64,000 bases of DNA from Halodesulfovibrio spirochaetisodalis (GTDB lineage: Bacteria; Desulfobacterota; Desulfovibrionia; Desulfovibrionales; Desulfovibrionaceae): NCBI RefSeq assembly GCF_001672295.1, contig NZ_JXMS01000005.1, positions 62,001 to 126,000 of the forward strand, read 5' to 3'. This document shows positions 37,424-47,704 of this stretch, piece after piece. The number at the start of each line of letters is the position of its first letter. Position 1 is the stretch's first letter. The notes under the pieces were generated by a model. The model was not told the origin of the DNA and did no database searches. It saw nothing but the letters and a program-made list of their open reading frames with translations. Made by a program: the position numbers and the translations under genes.

Positions 37424-38347
37424 ATGTCAGAACATACTACTGAAGCTGTCGTTCAGGCTCCGGCGGTTCAAGATGAATCCCTGATCCTCGAGGCAGTAAA
37501 AGAATTTTTTGAAAACCGCGTCGCTGCAGTCGGCCTTGTCATTTTTATTATAATGATCGGCGTTGCGCTGTTTGCGCCGTACATTACCCCACAGAACCCA
37601 TATGACCTTATGTCCATTGATATTATGGACGGAAAACTTGCACCAGGCTCCAAATCATTTGATGGTTCCGTCACATACTGGCTCGGCACAGACAGTCAGG
37701 GACGCGATATGTTCAGCTCCATTCTATACGGACTGCGTATTTCTCTGGGGGTCGGCGTGGTTTCCACCATTATTGCGCTGGTTATTGGTGCAGTTATCGG
37801 CTTGTGGGCTGCGTTTGTCGGTGGCAAGACTGACTCTGTCATCATGCGTATTGTAGATCTTCAGCTCAGCTTTCCGGCTATTCTTGTGGCGCTTATTCTG
37901 CTGGCTATTCTTGGTAAGGGTGTGGATAAAATTATCCTCGCGCTTATCCTTGTCCAGTGGGCGTACTATGCCCGTGCTATCCGCTCCAACGTTATTGTCG
38001 AGCGAAGTAAAGAGTATGTGGAGGCTGCAAAATGTCTTGCACTTCCGCAACGCAGAATCATGTTCTCACACGTTCTGCCCAACTGTACTCCTGAGCTTAT
38101 TGTAATCTCTACAGTTAAAGTGGCGAGTGCCATCGCGCTTGAAGCGACCCTTTCATTCCTCGGTCTCGGCATGCCTATCACCGAGCCGTCATTAGGTTTG
38201 CTTATTTCCAACGGTTTTAAATACCTGCAAAGCGGATACTACTGGATCAGCTTTTATCCGGGCGTTGCCCTGCTTATCCTTATTGTAAGCATCAACCTTG
38301 TTGGTGACAGATTACGCGATGTATTGAATCCGAGGTTAAAACGATGA
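37424..38347 (+). CDS. Peptide ABC transporter permease, DppC-like
   Basis: 307 residues from the ATG at 37424. An N-terminal cytoplasmic extension precedes the OppC-like helix FFENRVAAVGLVIFIIMIGV, then LGTDSQGRDMFSSILYGLRI and the EAA loop EAAKCLALPQRRIMFSHVLP. Its 3' end overlaps the ATPase gene by 4 bp (ATGA). Confidence 0.92.
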   Translation: MSEHTTEAVVQAPAVQDESLILEAVKEFFENRVAAVGLVIFIIMIGVALFAPYITPQNPYDLMSIDIMDGKLAPGSKSFDGSVTYWLGTDSQGRDMFSSILYGLRISLGVGVVSTIIALVIGAVIGLWAAFVGGKTDSVIMRIVDLQLSFPAILVALILLAILGKGVDKIILALILVQWAYYARAIRSNVIVERSKEYVEAAKCLALPQRRIMFSHVLPNCTPELIVISTVKVASAIALEATLSFLGLGMPITEPSLGLLISNGFKYLQSGYYWISFYPGVALLILIVSINLVGDRLRDVLNPRLKR

Positions 38348-39309
38348 GCACTCCACTTCTTGAAATTTCTAATCTTAAAACGCACTTTTTCACCCGCGCT
38401 GGTGTAGCAAAAGCTGTTAACGGCATCTCGCTTACCATCAACAAAGGTGAGGTCGTAGGTATTGTTGGTGAGTCCGGCAGCGGTAAATCTGTAACCGGAT
38501 TTTCCATTATGGGGCTTGTTGACGAACCGGGTCGCGTTGTGGGCGGTTCCATCAAGTTCAAAGGACGTGAGCTCCTGACTCAAAGCGTGGAGGAATGGCG
38601 TAATTTCCGTGGAAACGAAGTTGCCATGATCTTTCAGGATCCAATGATGACCCTGAATCCGGTTCTGCGAATTGATACCCAGATGATTGAAGCAGTACGT
38701 ACCCACGAAAAAGTAAGCAAAGCAGAAGCACGTAAACGTGCGGTCGAAGCTTTGGCAATGGTGGGTATTCCTTCTCCTGAAGAACGTGTTAAAGCGTATC
38801 CGCACCAGTTCTCCGGTGGTATGCGCCAGCGTGTTGCCATTGCAACCGGTCTGCTTAACCGTCCTGACCTGATTATCGCTGATGAGCCCACAACGGCTCT
38901 CGACGTAACTATTCAGAGTCAGATCCTGTCTGAAATGCAGACCCTTTGCCGCAAAACTGGCATGTCTCTCATGTGGGTAACACATGACCTGACTGTTATT
39001 GCTGGCCTTGCGAACAGAGTGGCTGTTATGTACGCAGGCAAGATTATCGAAGAAGGTGCTGTGGAAGATGTGCTTGATAAGCCACTTCATCCGTACACCG
39101 AAGGTCTTGTCGGGTCTGTGCCGAGCAAGAACCACAGAGGCGAACCACTCTACCAGATTCCGGGCATGACACCTTCTCTTATCAATCTTCCTGAAGGCTG
39201 TTCGTTCCGTATGCGTTGTCCAAAGGCTACAGAAAAATGTCACTGTGAACCGCCTGTTACAGAGACAGCCAACGGACGCCGTGTCTGCTGCTTCCACCCG
39301 AACTTGTAG
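38344..39309 (+). CDS. Peptide ABC transporter ATP-binding protein, DppD-like
   Basis: 321 residues. Walker [10 protein letters not shown]-loop [10 protein letters not shown], signature FSGGMRQRV, Walker [13 protein letters not shown] and the His switch VTHD are all intact. The C-terminus has the Cys-rich oligopeptide-transporter extension [14 protein letters not shown] that may hold a metal or Fe-S cluster. Confidence 0.93.
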   Translation: MSTPLLEISNLKTHFFTRAGVAKAVNGISLTINKGEVVGIVGESGSGKSVTGFSIMGLVDEPGRVVGGSIKFKGRELLTQSVEEWRNFRGNEVAMIFQDPMMTLNPVLRIDTQMIEAVRTHEKVSKAEARKRAVEALAMVGIPSPEERVKAYPHQFSGGMRQRVAIATGLLNRPDLIIADEPTTALDVTIQSQILSEMQTLCRKTGMSLMWVTHDLTVIAGLANRVAVMYAGKIIEEGAVEDVLDKPLHPYTEGLVGSVPSKNHRGEPLYQIPGMTPSLINLPEGCSFRMRCPKATEKCHCEPPVTETANGRRVCCFHPNL

Positions 39310-39318
39310 GAAACAATT

Positions 39319-40326
39319 ATGAGCGATACCAATAAACCTTATCTTCGATGCGAAGGTCTGAGCCGCGCTTTCGTCAAAAAGCTCGATTTAGCAGGCCGTA
39401 TTGCCCGTTCCCTTGGTTCCAACTTACGTGAGGAACGGGTACAGGCAGTTGATTCCGTAGACCTTTCTGTCATGCCGGGCGAAGTGCTTGGTCTTGTGGG
39501 CGAATCCGGTTGTGGTAAATCAACATTGGGCCGCATGCTCTGCGGTATTCTGCCACGGAGTGAAGGAAAGATTTACTACAAAGGGCAGGACATAGACAGC
39601 CTTTCTGCGCAAGAAATCAAGAACTACAATATTAATGTTCAGATGATCTTTCAGGACCCTTTCGCGTCCTTGAACCCGCGTAAACGTGTCCGGAATATTA
39701 TTGGAGAAGCTCCGCTTTTCCATAAGCTGACAACATCTTCTGAGCTGGATGACTATCTTGCCAAAGTAATGCTGCGCTGCGGACTTGACCCGTCATACAC
39801 ACATCGCTACCCGCATCAGTTCTCAGGCGGTCAGCGACAGCGTATCGGCATTGCCCGTGCTATGGCTGTACAGCCTGAATGCCTTGTCTGTGATGAATCT
39901 GTTGCAGCGCTGGATGTTTCCATTCAGGCACAGATTCTGAACTTGTTTATGGAACTGCGTAATGAGCTGAACCTGACGTGTCTGTTCATCAGCCACGACC
40001 TTGGAGTTGTGGAGCATATCTCTGACAGAATCGCAGTGATGTACCTTGGACGTGTTGTTGAAGTTGCTCCTGTTGAGGATATCTTCAACTCTCCGTTCCA
40101 CCCGTACACCAAAGCACTGCTTGATGAAGTTCCAAGACTTGATCGCCGCGGCGTCGACTTTACTCCGCTTGCAGGTGAAATCCCTTCCCCGCTTGATCCG
40201 CCATCCGGTTGCCACTTCCACCCTCGATGTCCGCACGTAATGGATATCTGTAAAAAAGAAGCACCCGTTGATATGGAAATTGCCCCTGGTCGCAGGGCAT
40301 GTTGCCATCTGGCTACTATGCGATAA
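39319..40326 (+). CDS. Peptide ABC transporter ATP-binding protein, DppF-like
   Basis: 335 residues. Walker A GESGCGKS, Q-loop FQDPFASLNP, signature FSGGQRQRI and His switch ISHD are intact. Walker B is CDESVAALD, where the usual Pro after DE is Ser; the catalytic Asp-Glu is kept. The C-terminal Cys-rich extension reads CHFHPRCPHVMDIC. Last gene of the operon. Confidence 0.92.
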   Translation: MSDTNKPYLRCEGLSRAFVKKLDLAGRIARSLGSNLREERVQAVDSVDLSVMPGEVLGLVGESGCGKSTLGRMLCGILPRSEGKIYYKGQDIDSLSAQEIKNYNINVQMIFQDPFASLNPRKRVRNIIGEAPLFHKLTTSSELDDYLAKVMLRCGLDPSYTHRYPHQFSGGQRQRIGIARAMAVQPECLVCDESVAALDVSIQAQILNLFMELRNELNLTCLFISHDLGVVEHISDRIAVMYLGRVVEVAPVEDIFNSPFHPYTKALLDEVPRLDRRGVDFTPLAGEIPSPLDPPSGCHFHPRCPHVMDICKKEAPVDMEIAPGRRACCHLATMR

Positions 40327-40361
40327 TATTTTATAATTCCTTTCAGACTATAATAAGCGTT

Positions 40362-40394
40362 AAACGGCTCTGTAATAACAGAGCCGTTTTTTTT
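40362..40394 (+). terminator. Intrinsic terminator of the peptide transporter operon
   Basis: AAACGGCTCTGT (40362-40373) and ACAGAGCCGTTT (40378-40389) pair around AATA and run into a T-tract. Confidence 0.92.
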
Positions 40395-40821
40395 TGCATA
40401 ACGTATCTTTTTCATACGAAAGGAAATGATCACATGAAGTGACACTGCAATACTATTTACACGTCCTCCAACCACACAAAACAAATAGTTTACTTTATGT
40501 GCACCATACTTTTTTTACATTTTTTACAATTACTACTGTCTTCTTATAATGATCACCCCCATTAAAACAATAGCGCACGGCTTATCACTCACCATTTTTC
40601 TTTACGAAATTTATGCAGTTATAACAGTATGTAAAGTTGTAAAACATGCTTCATGCCCCTTAAGACATAATATTGTCCACCGAAGAGAATTGAGAGAACA
40701 CTTTAGTAAATGAGAGAACATACTCACTACGCAATACGTTGTATTTATTTGTCATACGTAATTCTACAATCTGCCTTACTCTCGTAATGAATACTTTCTA
40801 GCCTCATTTGACGGAGGAGCT
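40395..40821. other. 430-bp intergenic region with a phased direct repeat
   Basis: TGAGAGAACA occurs at 40691-40700 and again at 40711-40720, exactly 20 bp apart or about two helical turns, 110 bp before the chemoreceptor gene. No gene is seen. Confidence 0.45.
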
Positions 40822-42951
40822 ATGCAATTCAAATCACTCAAGACTAAACTTCTGTTTATTATTTCAGGAAGTTCTACTGTATTCATCGGAGCTTTACTCG
40901 CTGTCACGATCAACTTTACACGTACTGCAACTATTGAAGCTGCCAGAGTCATTACACAGGATGCAGCAGAGAAGCAGGCATTACTTGTTAAGCAGGAATT
41001 TGACGACGGCTTTGCAGTGGCGCGTACACTGGCAAATACAGTTGAAGGATTACTTGCGTACAACAATTCACCTGACCGTGAGCGTTTTTCCAGCATCATG
41101 CAGCAGGTCGCTATCAAACAAAGCAAATTGTACGGCGTATGGATGGCGACCGAGCCTCAGCTTTTCGATGGAAGAGATGCACAATTTGCAAATGACGGAA
41201 AGTTCAGCGCTGCTGACGGGCGATTCATTCCCTACTGGAGTAAGTCAGATGGTGCACTGGCATTAGCCCCTTGCACTGACCTTAACGGTGAATGGTATAC
41301 CTACAGCAGGGACACCAAAGAAGAAGCCGCCACCGTCGTTACAGAATACACAAGTACTGGGGGTTCCAAATACAGTGTATCCAGCCTTTCCATACCTGTT
41401 CTTGTAAACGGCAAGGCAATAGGTGTTGTTGGTGTGGATTTATCTGCGGATTTCCTCAAAAACATTGTGAACAACATCAAGGCATTCAACGGGAACTGCA
41501 AAATGAGCCTCATCGCGTCTGACGGCACCATCCAAGCGGCAACTCAAGCCCCGGAACTGCTTGGAACACCGTACGCAGATCTGATTCAAGACGGCAGCGC
41601 GTTACTGCAAAATGCAATGCGCGGCAGCGTTACCATCAGCGAAACTGATACAGACTTACGGGTGCTGGTTCCTGTTACTCTGGGTAATGCCCATAAGAAC
41701 TGGGTTGTTTCCTTATCTGTCCCTATGGACATTGTCCTTGCCAAAGCAGACCAGATTACCAATACACTGCTCATCACAGGTGTCGCCGGCCTCCTCATTG
41801 CACTGGCAGCTATTATGTATCTTGTCCGGATAATCTCCAACCCGATCATTGAAACCTCTTCAGTCATTACTAAAATTGCTGAAGGCGATTTATCTGTTCG
41901 CTGCCACCCGCACGGGCAAGATGAAATTGCAGACATGCAGCATGCTGTAAACAGCATGGCTGAAACTCTTGGGAAAAATATAGAAGAAATTGAACATAAT
42001 CTGGAAGAAGTGCAACTTCGTTCAGAAGAGGCTGAACAAGCAACGGCAAAAGCCGAACAAGCGCAGCAGGAAGCAACAGAGGCGCACCGGAATGGTCAGC
42101 TTGCAGCAGCAGGCCAGCTTGAAGTCCTTGTGCAGAACCTGACCACTGTTTCTTCAGAGCTAACAACACAAATTCAAACCACGTCTGAAGGCGTTGCTCA
42201 GCAAGATACGCGAAACAGTGAAACAGCCACGGCTATGGAAGAAATGAACAGTACCATTCTGGAAGTCTCGCGCAACGCTTCTGAAGCTGCCACAAGTGTG
42301 GAAGCAGTCTCCCATGAGGCACAATCCGGTCTGGTTGTTGTTGAAAAATCTGTTTCCACAATCCAGAACGTCCATTCCCTCAGCGAACATCTGAAAAAAG
42401 AAATGGGACAGCTGGGTGAACAGGTTGAATCTATCAGCGATATTCTTAATGTCATCAGTGACATTGCAGACCAGACGAACCTGTTGGCACTGAACGCTGC
42501 CATTGAAGCTGCACGGGCAGGTGATGCCGGACGAGGATTTGCTGTTGTTGCTGATGAAGTACGTAAGCTTGCGGAAAACACCATGGAAGCAACCAGCCGT
42601 GTTGGAACTGCTATCCAAACCATTCAGTCCGGTACACAGCAGAACATTGATGCCATGTCCAACACTGCTGTCGCTGTTGAAGAGGCAACTCAGCTTGTTA
42701 CAGAATCCGGTGAAGCTTTTGACCGTATTGTATCCAAAGTTACCCCTGCAACAGATCAGGTTCGGGCGATCGCCACTGCTGCGGAACAGCAATCAGCAGC
42801 AAGCGAAGAAATTACTCAGGCAATAGATGAAATAAGTCACATCTCCACAGTCACTGCTGACAAAATGCAGCAGGCAGAAACCTCGGTCTGCACACTGGGG
42901 GATGTATCTGACTCACTTAAAAATATGATGCACAATCTGCAACAAGGATAG
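40822..42951 (+). CDS. Methyl-accepting chemotaxis protein with periplasmic dCache domain
   Basis: 709 residues. A first transmembrane helix (about 9-30), a periplasmic dCache sensor (about 35-310, with [23 protein letters not shown] and VVGVDLS), a second helix (about 312-335), HAMP, a coiled coil with Glu/Gln-rich heptads, and the signalling hairpin tip [19 protein letters not shown]. dCache domains often bind amino acids or related metabolites. It follows the peptide transporter, so a peptide or amino-acid ligand is possible. Confidence 0.92.
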   Translation: MQFKSLKTKLLFIISGSSTVFIGALLAVTINFTRTATIEAARVITQDAAEKQALLVKQEFDDGFAVARTLANTVEGLLAYNNSPDRERFSSIMQQVAIKQSKLYGVWMATEPQLFDGRDAQFANDGKFSAADGRFIPYWSKSDGALALAPCTDLNGEWYTYSRDTKEEAATVVTEYTSTGGSKYSVSSLSIPVLVNGKAIGVVGVDLSADFLKNIVNNIKAFNGNCKMSLIASDGTIQAATQAPELLGTPYADLIQDGSALLQNAMRGSVTISETDTDLRVLVPVTLGNAHKNWVVSLSVPMDIVLAKADQITNTLLITGVAGLLIALAAIMYLVRIISNPIIETSSVITKIAEGDLSVRCHPHGQDEIADMQHAVNSMAETLGKNIEEIEHNLEEVQLRSEEAEQATAKAEQAQQEATEAHRNGQLAAAGQLEVLVQNLTTVSSELTTQIQTTSEGVAQQDTRNSETATAMEEMNSTILEVSRNASEAATSVEAVSHEAQSGLVVVEKSVSTIQNVHSLSEHLKKEMGQLGEQVESISDILNVISDIADQTNLLALNAAIEAARAGDAGRGFAVVADEVRKLAENTMEATSRVGTAIQTIQSGTQQNIDAMSNTAVAVEEATQLVTESGEAFDRIVSKVTPATDQVRAIATAAEQQSAASEEITQAIDEISHISTVTADKMQQAETSVCTLGDVSDSLKNMMHNLQQG

Positions 42952-42961
42952 CGCATACATA

Positions 42962-43002
42962 GCAAAGCCCCTGCCAACTTCATCCTCCGGCAGGGGCTTT
43001 GC
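42962..43002. terminator. Terminator between chemoreceptor and MocR genes
   Basis: GCAAAGCCCCTGCC (42962-42975) pairs with GGCAGGGGCTTTGC (42989-43002). T-tracts are short, but the stem is strong and lies between convergent genes. Confidence 0.75.
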
Positions 43003-43038
43003 CTATCAGCATATTGTAACGTCCAATACGTTGGATAA

Positions 43039-44481
43039 TTATGAGCTCTGATCAATCTGTTGCTGAGCAAGGTTCCCGATAGTCTTCAGCCCCGCCTGCA
43101 TCTCCTCGTTCCAAAAACCTACACAGGAAAGACGAACAAAGTTTGTAAAACTCTCGCTCGTAGAAAAGATAGCACCGGGCGCAATACTAATATTATGCTT
43201 TTTCGCATCAAAAAACAGCTTTGTCCCATCAACCTTTTTAGGCAGCTCCACCCATAACACTCCACCGCCTTTCGGCTGTGTCGCTCTTGTTCCCTCAGGG
43301 AAATATTCCGGCAGGAACTGCTGCATGACTGCTCTCTGGTTTTGAATAGCAGTGCGCAACTTTCGTAAATGCCTGTCATACATACCCTCTTCCAGATACG
43401 TTCCAACAGCAAGCTGCAAAGGAGTTGTGCAGGAAACATTTGTTGTCGCCTTAATTTCCAGCGCCTTATCCAGTTTCTTTCCCGGAAGCATATATCCAAC
43501 CCTGAAACCGGCTGAAATAGTTTTGGAGAATGATGAACAGTGAATAACATTCCCTGTTGTATCGTACGATTTAAGCGGACGCGGTCGCGCCTCCATATCA
43601 CAGTACAAATCACCTGAAACATCATCTTCAATCAGTGGAATGTTGTGACTGTCACATAATTCTACAATAGCCTGCTTGGCCTCATCTGGAATTACCGCCC
43701 CGTCAGGGTTATTAAAATTGGGTGCCAGAATACACGCAGCAATATTAAAACTGGAAAAGGCTCTGTCCAAATCCCGCGGAGAAACGCCGTGCGTAGGGCT
43801 GGATGCCACTTCAATAGCTCTCAGCCCAAGGTTTTCAAGCAACTGTAAAAAGCAAAAATACGTTGGGGACTGAATAACAACACTGTCCCCCGGACGGGTT
43901 GTAGAACGAAGAGCAAGATACAGTGCTTCCATTGCACCAAAGGTTACAAGGACATCGTTACCGGTAACTCGGCACCCGTGTTCCTGCATACGCCAGCCAA
44001 TCTGTTTACGTAGCAGCGAATTGCCCTGAATGGACTCATACCCCATCACATCCTGTCCGTATGTTCTGAGGACTGAATTCATAATCCGAGCCATTGCCTT
44101 ATGCGGAAGCAAAGAGCTGTCTGCACAAATACAGCCGAACGGAAGCATGTCCTTTTCACCCACAATCCCGAGTACTGTCTGGATAAGCTGTATCCTGCTC
44201 AGCTTACCCATCTGAACATCATGTTCCGGTGACTCAGGGATAGGTAGCGGAGCAGTCTTTTGACGAACGTAATATCCAGAACGCGGGCGAGCTTCGATTA
44301 TCCCTTTTTTCTCCAGTTCCATATAGGCATGCGTGACTGTTGCCAGAGATACGTGCATTTTCTGGCTTATCTCACGGAGCGAAGGAAGCTTCTCACCTAC
44401 CGCAAATCTGCCCGAGTCAATCATATCACGCAAATAATGTTCAAGATTCTGGTACTTAAAATCTTTGGATACTGCCTGCAT
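43039..44481 (-). CDS. MocR/GntR-type regulator with aminotransferase domain
   Basis: 480 residues. An N-terminal GntR winged helix (about 10-75, GEKLPSLREISQKMHVSLATVTHAY split by spacing) is followed by a fold-type I aminotransferase domain with NNPDGAVIP-type text and the PLP Lys in HCSSFSKTISAGFRVGYM. MocR proteins sense PLP or amino compounds and regulate nearby genes. It is divergent from azlCD with 120 bp between them, so it probably controls these transporter genes. Confidence 0.9.
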   Translation of the reverse strand: MQAVSKDFKYQNLEHYLRDMIDSGRFAVGEKLPSLREISQKMHVSLATVTHAYMELEKKGIIEARPRSGYYVRQKTAPLPIPESPEHDVQMGKLSRIQLIQTVLGIVGEKDMLPFGCICADSSLLPHKAMARIMNSVLRTYGQDVMGYESIQGNSLLRKQIGWRMQEHGCRVTGNDVLVTFGAMEALYLALRSTTRPGDSVVIQSPTYFCFLQLLENLGLRAIEVASSPTHGVSPRDLDRAFSSFNIAACILAPNFNNPDGAVIPDEAKQAIVELCDSHNIPLIEDDVSGDLYCDMEARPRPLKSYDTTGNVIHCSSFSKTISAGFRVGYMLPGKKLDKALEIKATTNVSCTTPLQLAVGTYLEEGMYDRHLRKLRTAIQNQRAVMQQFLPEYFPEGTRATQPKGGGVLWVELPKKVDGTKLFFDAKKHNISIAPGAIFSTSESFTNFVRLSCVGFWNEEMQAGLKTIGNLAQQQIDQSS

Positions 44482-44602
44482 AGCTCACCTGTCTGTTTTT
44501 CAGCAATCTGTACTTATCGTTTTTTGTAAAATCTGCATCTGTCATGTTGTCAGATTTTGTGTTTCTATTCAAGCAGATCGAAGCACACAAAAGGAAGAAA
44601 AT

Positions 44603-45340
44603 ATGCAAAGCGAAGCAATTGAAAACACAGCCACTTCTATCGTGAGCACAACCAGTACCTTGCGCGCCGATATAGCGGACGGCATCAAACAATCCATTCC
44701 CATCATTATCGGATTTATTCCTGTCGGCTTTGCATTCGGCGTCCTGGCTACTAAGAATGGGGTTCCCGGCTATCTAACAGTTCTCATGTCTATTCTTGTA
44801 TTAGCAGGATCATCACAGTTTATTGCTGTCAGTCTGTTTGCAGCCGCCATGTCGCCTATCACAATCATCATCACAACGTTTATTGTAAATCTGCGGCACT
44901 TCCTTATGTCAGCTGCCATAGCTCCGCATCTTTCAAAAATGAGTTTAACACGCAAGCTGTTATTCAGTTTTCAGCTCATTGATGAAAGCTTCGCCATTCA
45001 TATGGCTAACATTGACCGGAATCACTTCGGAGAAGTGCAGGCAATCACGCTGAACTGCATCGCGCATTTCTGCTGGTCATTCGGCACGCTACTCGGAGTC
45101 TATGGCTCACACCTGATAACGGACATCAAACCTCTTGGATTTGATTACGCACTTCCGTCCATGTTCGTTCTCCTGCTCATCTGGCAGATGAAATCAAACA
45201 TGCATGCCATTGTTGCGTTTCTATCTGCCATAACAGCTGTCTTGCTCTACCTTGCCGGTGTTGAACAGTTGTGTGTAATCCTTGCTGCTATTATCGGCGC
45301 AACAACAGGAGTAGTGTTATGCAGTATTCGCACGAAATAA
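44603..45340 (+). CDS. azlC: AzlC-family branched-chain amino acid exporter subunit
   Basis: 245 residues from the ATG at 44603 (AAAAGGAAG upstream); the open frame extends to 44465 without a start signal. The AzlC signature SIPIIIGFIPVGFAFGVLA and FIVNLRHFLMSAAIAPHL are present, with about seven membrane helices. With AzlD it exports branched-chain amino acids or their analogues. The gene overlaps azlD by 22 bp. Confidence 0.9.
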   Translation: MQSEAIENTATSIVSTTSTLRADIADGIKQSIPIIIGFIPVGFAFGVLATKNGVPGYLTVLMSILVLAGSSQFIAVSLFAAAMSPITIIITTFIVNLRHFLMSAAIAPHLSKMSLTRKLLFSFQLIDESFAIHMANIDRNHFGEVQAITLNCIAHFCWSFGTLLGVYGSHLITDIKPLGFDYALPSMFVLLLIWQMKSNMHAIVAFLSAITAVLLYLAGVEQLCVILAAIIGATTGVVLCSIRTK

Positions 45341-45654
45341 TTTTTCTCACTATCGTAGGCATGATGGCTGTAACATATATCCCTCGTCTGTTGCCAATTG
45401 CCTTACTTTCAAACAAACAATTTCCTGAAGTTGTGACCCGTTGGCTCAGCTTTGTACCGGCAGCAATTCTCAGTGCCTTGCTGGCCCCTTCTCTCTTCAT
45501 TCAGGACGGTTCACTTTCATTTTCTTTTGACAATAAATACCTGTGGTCTTCCATCCCAGTCTTTATTGTTGCCATGCGCACAAAAAGCTTTTTTGGAACA
45601 ATCCTCACAGGAATGATCGTTATTGCCGGATGGCGCTATGTTCTGTCTATGTAA
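45319..45654 (+). CDS. azlD: AzlD-family small transporter subunit
   Basis: 111 residues with four membrane helices; TYIPRLLPIALLS and RWLSFVPAAILSALLAP are AzlD-typical. The 22-bp overlap with azlC implies translational coupling. Confidence 0.9.
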   Translation: MQYSHEIIFLTIVGMMAVTYIPRLLPIALLSNKQFPEVVTRWLSFVPAAILSALLAPSLFIQDGSLSFSFDNKYLWSSIPVFIVAMRTKSFFGTILTGMIVIAGWRYVLSM

Positions 45655-45789
45655 GTAGCCTCAACATTTTGTTATTTGTCACCCATCCGTCAAATTGCAG
45701 TGCATGAACACCTCGGATTCACCCAATCCGTCCCTTTCGTTAACCAGATAGTCATGCGGACTCTCGCCATGTTTATGCATGCAATCTTG

Positions 45790-45832
45790 TAAGCCTTGCC
45801 AACAGATATGTTGGCAAGGCTTACTTGTTTTT
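45790..45832 (+). terminator. Intrinsic terminator after azlCD
   Basis: TAAGCCTTGCCAAC (45790-45803) and GTTGGCAAGGCTTA (45810-45823) pair perfectly, followed by CTTGTTTTTT. The rest of the gap to 46007 holds an operator candidate at 45965-45985 and no gene. Confidence 0.88.
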
Positions 45833-45964
45833 TACGAGCAGAAACCAGAATCCGACTCAAAAAATCTTCATTTTTTCTTAAGAACCTATAGATTATATCT
45901 ACGGAAAAACACTGTTCAGTTCTAACGCAGGGTTGACTTTACAAATCAGCCTTCGTAAAAATCC

Positions 45965-45985
45965 ATGACCATGACTAACGGTCAT
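45965..45985. promoter_or_regulatory. Inverted repeat ATGACC-N9-GGTCAT before the TetR gene
   Basis: The repeat lies 22 bp before the likely start of the TetR-family gene, where an autoregulatory operator is expected. Confidence 0.55.
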
Positions 45986-46007
45986 TTTGTGAATTTTGAT
46001 TCACAGC

Positions 46008-46634
46008 ATGATCAAGCGAGAAAATTACACCTTGAAGTACAAAACAACACGACATGAAAAAGCGGAAAAAGCAGCCCGCGACCGAATCCAGAAAAGTGGC
46101 ATTCATATCCTTAAAACAATTGGATTAAAATGTTTCACCATGGCTAAGGTTGCAGAGCATGCTGAAATTGCAAAAGGCTCTTTGTACAGGCATTTTTCCA
46201 GTAAAGAAGAGTTATTGCTCTCCATTTTAGACTGCTATTATGAGCCGCTGAATCAAATAATTTTTGATATTTACAAAAAGGATATCGAACCGCTTGAGAA
46301 AATCCGGCAATACCTCATTGCCTCGTTCAAGCACTGTGAATATGCTCCCGAGTTATTTTGTGAACTTCACGGCGCTTTCGGTCAGCTTACAGAGATTGAT
46401 CTCAAAACCAGACGATCAACGTACTGGGACGTAATAAGAGTCATCATCAAAACTCTTGAAGACGGCATACAAAGCAAGCAATTTCGACCGCTCAATGCTG
46501 AACTGACGGCTTATTACCTTACAGACGCGACTGAAGGCTCTATAGTGCGACGCATCCTGACCCGATGCACACACTCGCCAGAAGAAGAAATACGAGAAAT
46601 ATTTGCTTTAGTTGAAAACGGAATCAGTAAATAA
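46008..46634 (+). CDS. TetR/AcrR-family transcriptional regulator
   Basis: 208 residues from the ATG at 46008; a TTG at 45996 in frame is an alternative and neither has a good ribosome-binding site. The HTH reads MAKVAEHAEIAKGSLYRHFSS (residue range about 45-65). The C-terminal domain (YYEPLNQIIFDIYKKDIEP on) resembles TetR_C groups that regulate efflux. No adjacent target gene is in the same transcript; azlCD lies upstream. Confidence 0.86.
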   Translation: MIKRENYTLKYKTTRHEKAEKAARDRIQKSGIHILKTIGLKCFTMAKVAEHAEIAKGSLYRHFSSKEELLLSILDCYYEPLNQIIFDIYKKDIEPLEKIRQYLIASFKHCEYAPELFCELHGAFGQLTEIDLKTRRSTYWDVIRVIIKTLEDGIQSKQFRPLNAELTAYYLTDATEGSIVRRILTRCTHSPEEEIREIFALVENGISK

Positions 46635-46772
46635 CCTTACTGTTTCAAACGAACGCGGCCTGACCTCTGCCTTCGTATAATATGGATACTGCGTGTAATT
46701 TGACCAGTACACCAGCTTCCATTTGACAGATGATACACACTTTATTCTATTTTTACTTAGCTGGACTTACAC

Positions 46773-47438
46773 ATGAACAACAGCTCTCTCAGACCAATAC
46801 GCCTCCTTGTTGTAGACAACCACGAAATTTTTCGAATAGGACTGCGTGAAAGCCTTTCCAAGCATGCTGACATGTCCATTGTTGGTGAAGCATCCAATGG
46901 AAACGATGCCCTTGCTCAGGCAAAATTACTCACTCCAGACGTTATCCTTATGAATATCAGCATGCCTGTCATGGACGGCGTGCAGACAAGTCAGGAGCTC
47001 AAAAAGCTTAACCTGTCCAGCAGGATCATTATCCTGACCAATAACACATCTGGAGACATTGTTTTCTCAGCCATCAAGTCCGGTGCCATGGGCTACCTTC
47101 TTAAAGACATTGCGGCTGAAGAACTCGCCCAGTACATTCGCAAGGTAAATCAGGGAGAACCTGCGTTTACACCATCTATTGCTCTTGAAGCACTTTCCAT
47201 TATTGCTACTCCGGGTGAGCCTAAGCATGTTGAATCTCATCCGCTCACTCCAAGAGAAGTAGAAATTCTGCAGCTTGTTGCTGAAGGGAAAGGAAACAAG
47301 ACAATTGCTACAGAGCTTACTGTGAGCGAAGCTACTGTAAGCACACATATGAACAACATTCTTACCAAGCTTCATCTGTCAAACAGAGTGCAGGCAACTC
47401 TGTACGCTCTGCGTAAGGGACTTTCCACACTTACCTAA
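46773..47438 (+). CDS. NarL/FixJ-type regulator with pseudo-receiver domain
   Basis: 221 residues. The receiver domain (about 8-125) keeps the Thr (IIILTNN) and Lys (GYLLKDIA) of the switch but the phosphoacceptor Asp is Asn (VILMNISMPVMDG), and the acidic pair near the N-terminus reads VVDNHE, one Asp replaced by Asn. The C-terminal LuxR-type HTH (LTPREVEILQLVAEGKGNKT) is intact. It is an orphan with no histidine kinase nearby. Phosphorylation-independent activity is therefore expected. Confidence 0.88.
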   Translation: MNNSSLRPIRLLVVDNHEIFRIGLRESLSKHADMSIVGEASNGNDALAQAKLLTPDVILMNISMPVMDGVQTSQELKKLNLSSRIIILTNNTSGDIVFSAIKSGAMGYLLKDIAAEELAQYIRKVNQGEPAFTPSIALEALSIIATPGEPKHVESHPLTPREVEILQLVAEGKGNKTIATELTVSEATVSTHMNNILTKLHLSNRVQATLYALRKGLSTLT

Positions 47439-47556
47439 CCGTGGCAACAGACTGCTTCTTCACCCTGACAGCTACAACGGATCAAACCAGCTGGTTATCT
47501 AGCTCCTCGATCCCTTTTATCATACTATACAGTACGGTGGCCTATCTCACCGATCA

Positions 47557-47597
47557 CCAAAAAGCCCTGCTACAGAATTTGTAGCAGGGCTTTTTGG
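47557..47597. terminator. Strong hairpin terminator after the NarL-type gene
   Basis: A 17-bp perfect stem, 47557-47573 with 47581-47597, around a 7-nt loop; A-tract and T-tract are inside the stem ends. Confidence 0.88.
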
Positions 47598-47625
47598 CGT
47601 GTTCCAATGCCTCCTGATGATGACT

Positions 47626-47659
47626 CAACAAAAAAGGGGTGCCCAAATGGGCACCCCTT
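47626..47659 (-). terminator. Terminator of the porin gene (minus strand)
   Basis: AAGGGGTGCCC (47634-47644) and GGGCACCCCTT (47649-47659) pair around AAAT; on the minus strand TTTTTGTT follows the stem. Confidence 0.88.
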
Positions 47660-47704
47660 GGAGTGGCTGTTGCACACTGACTTTGTGAAAACGAAGCTTC
47701 TAGA

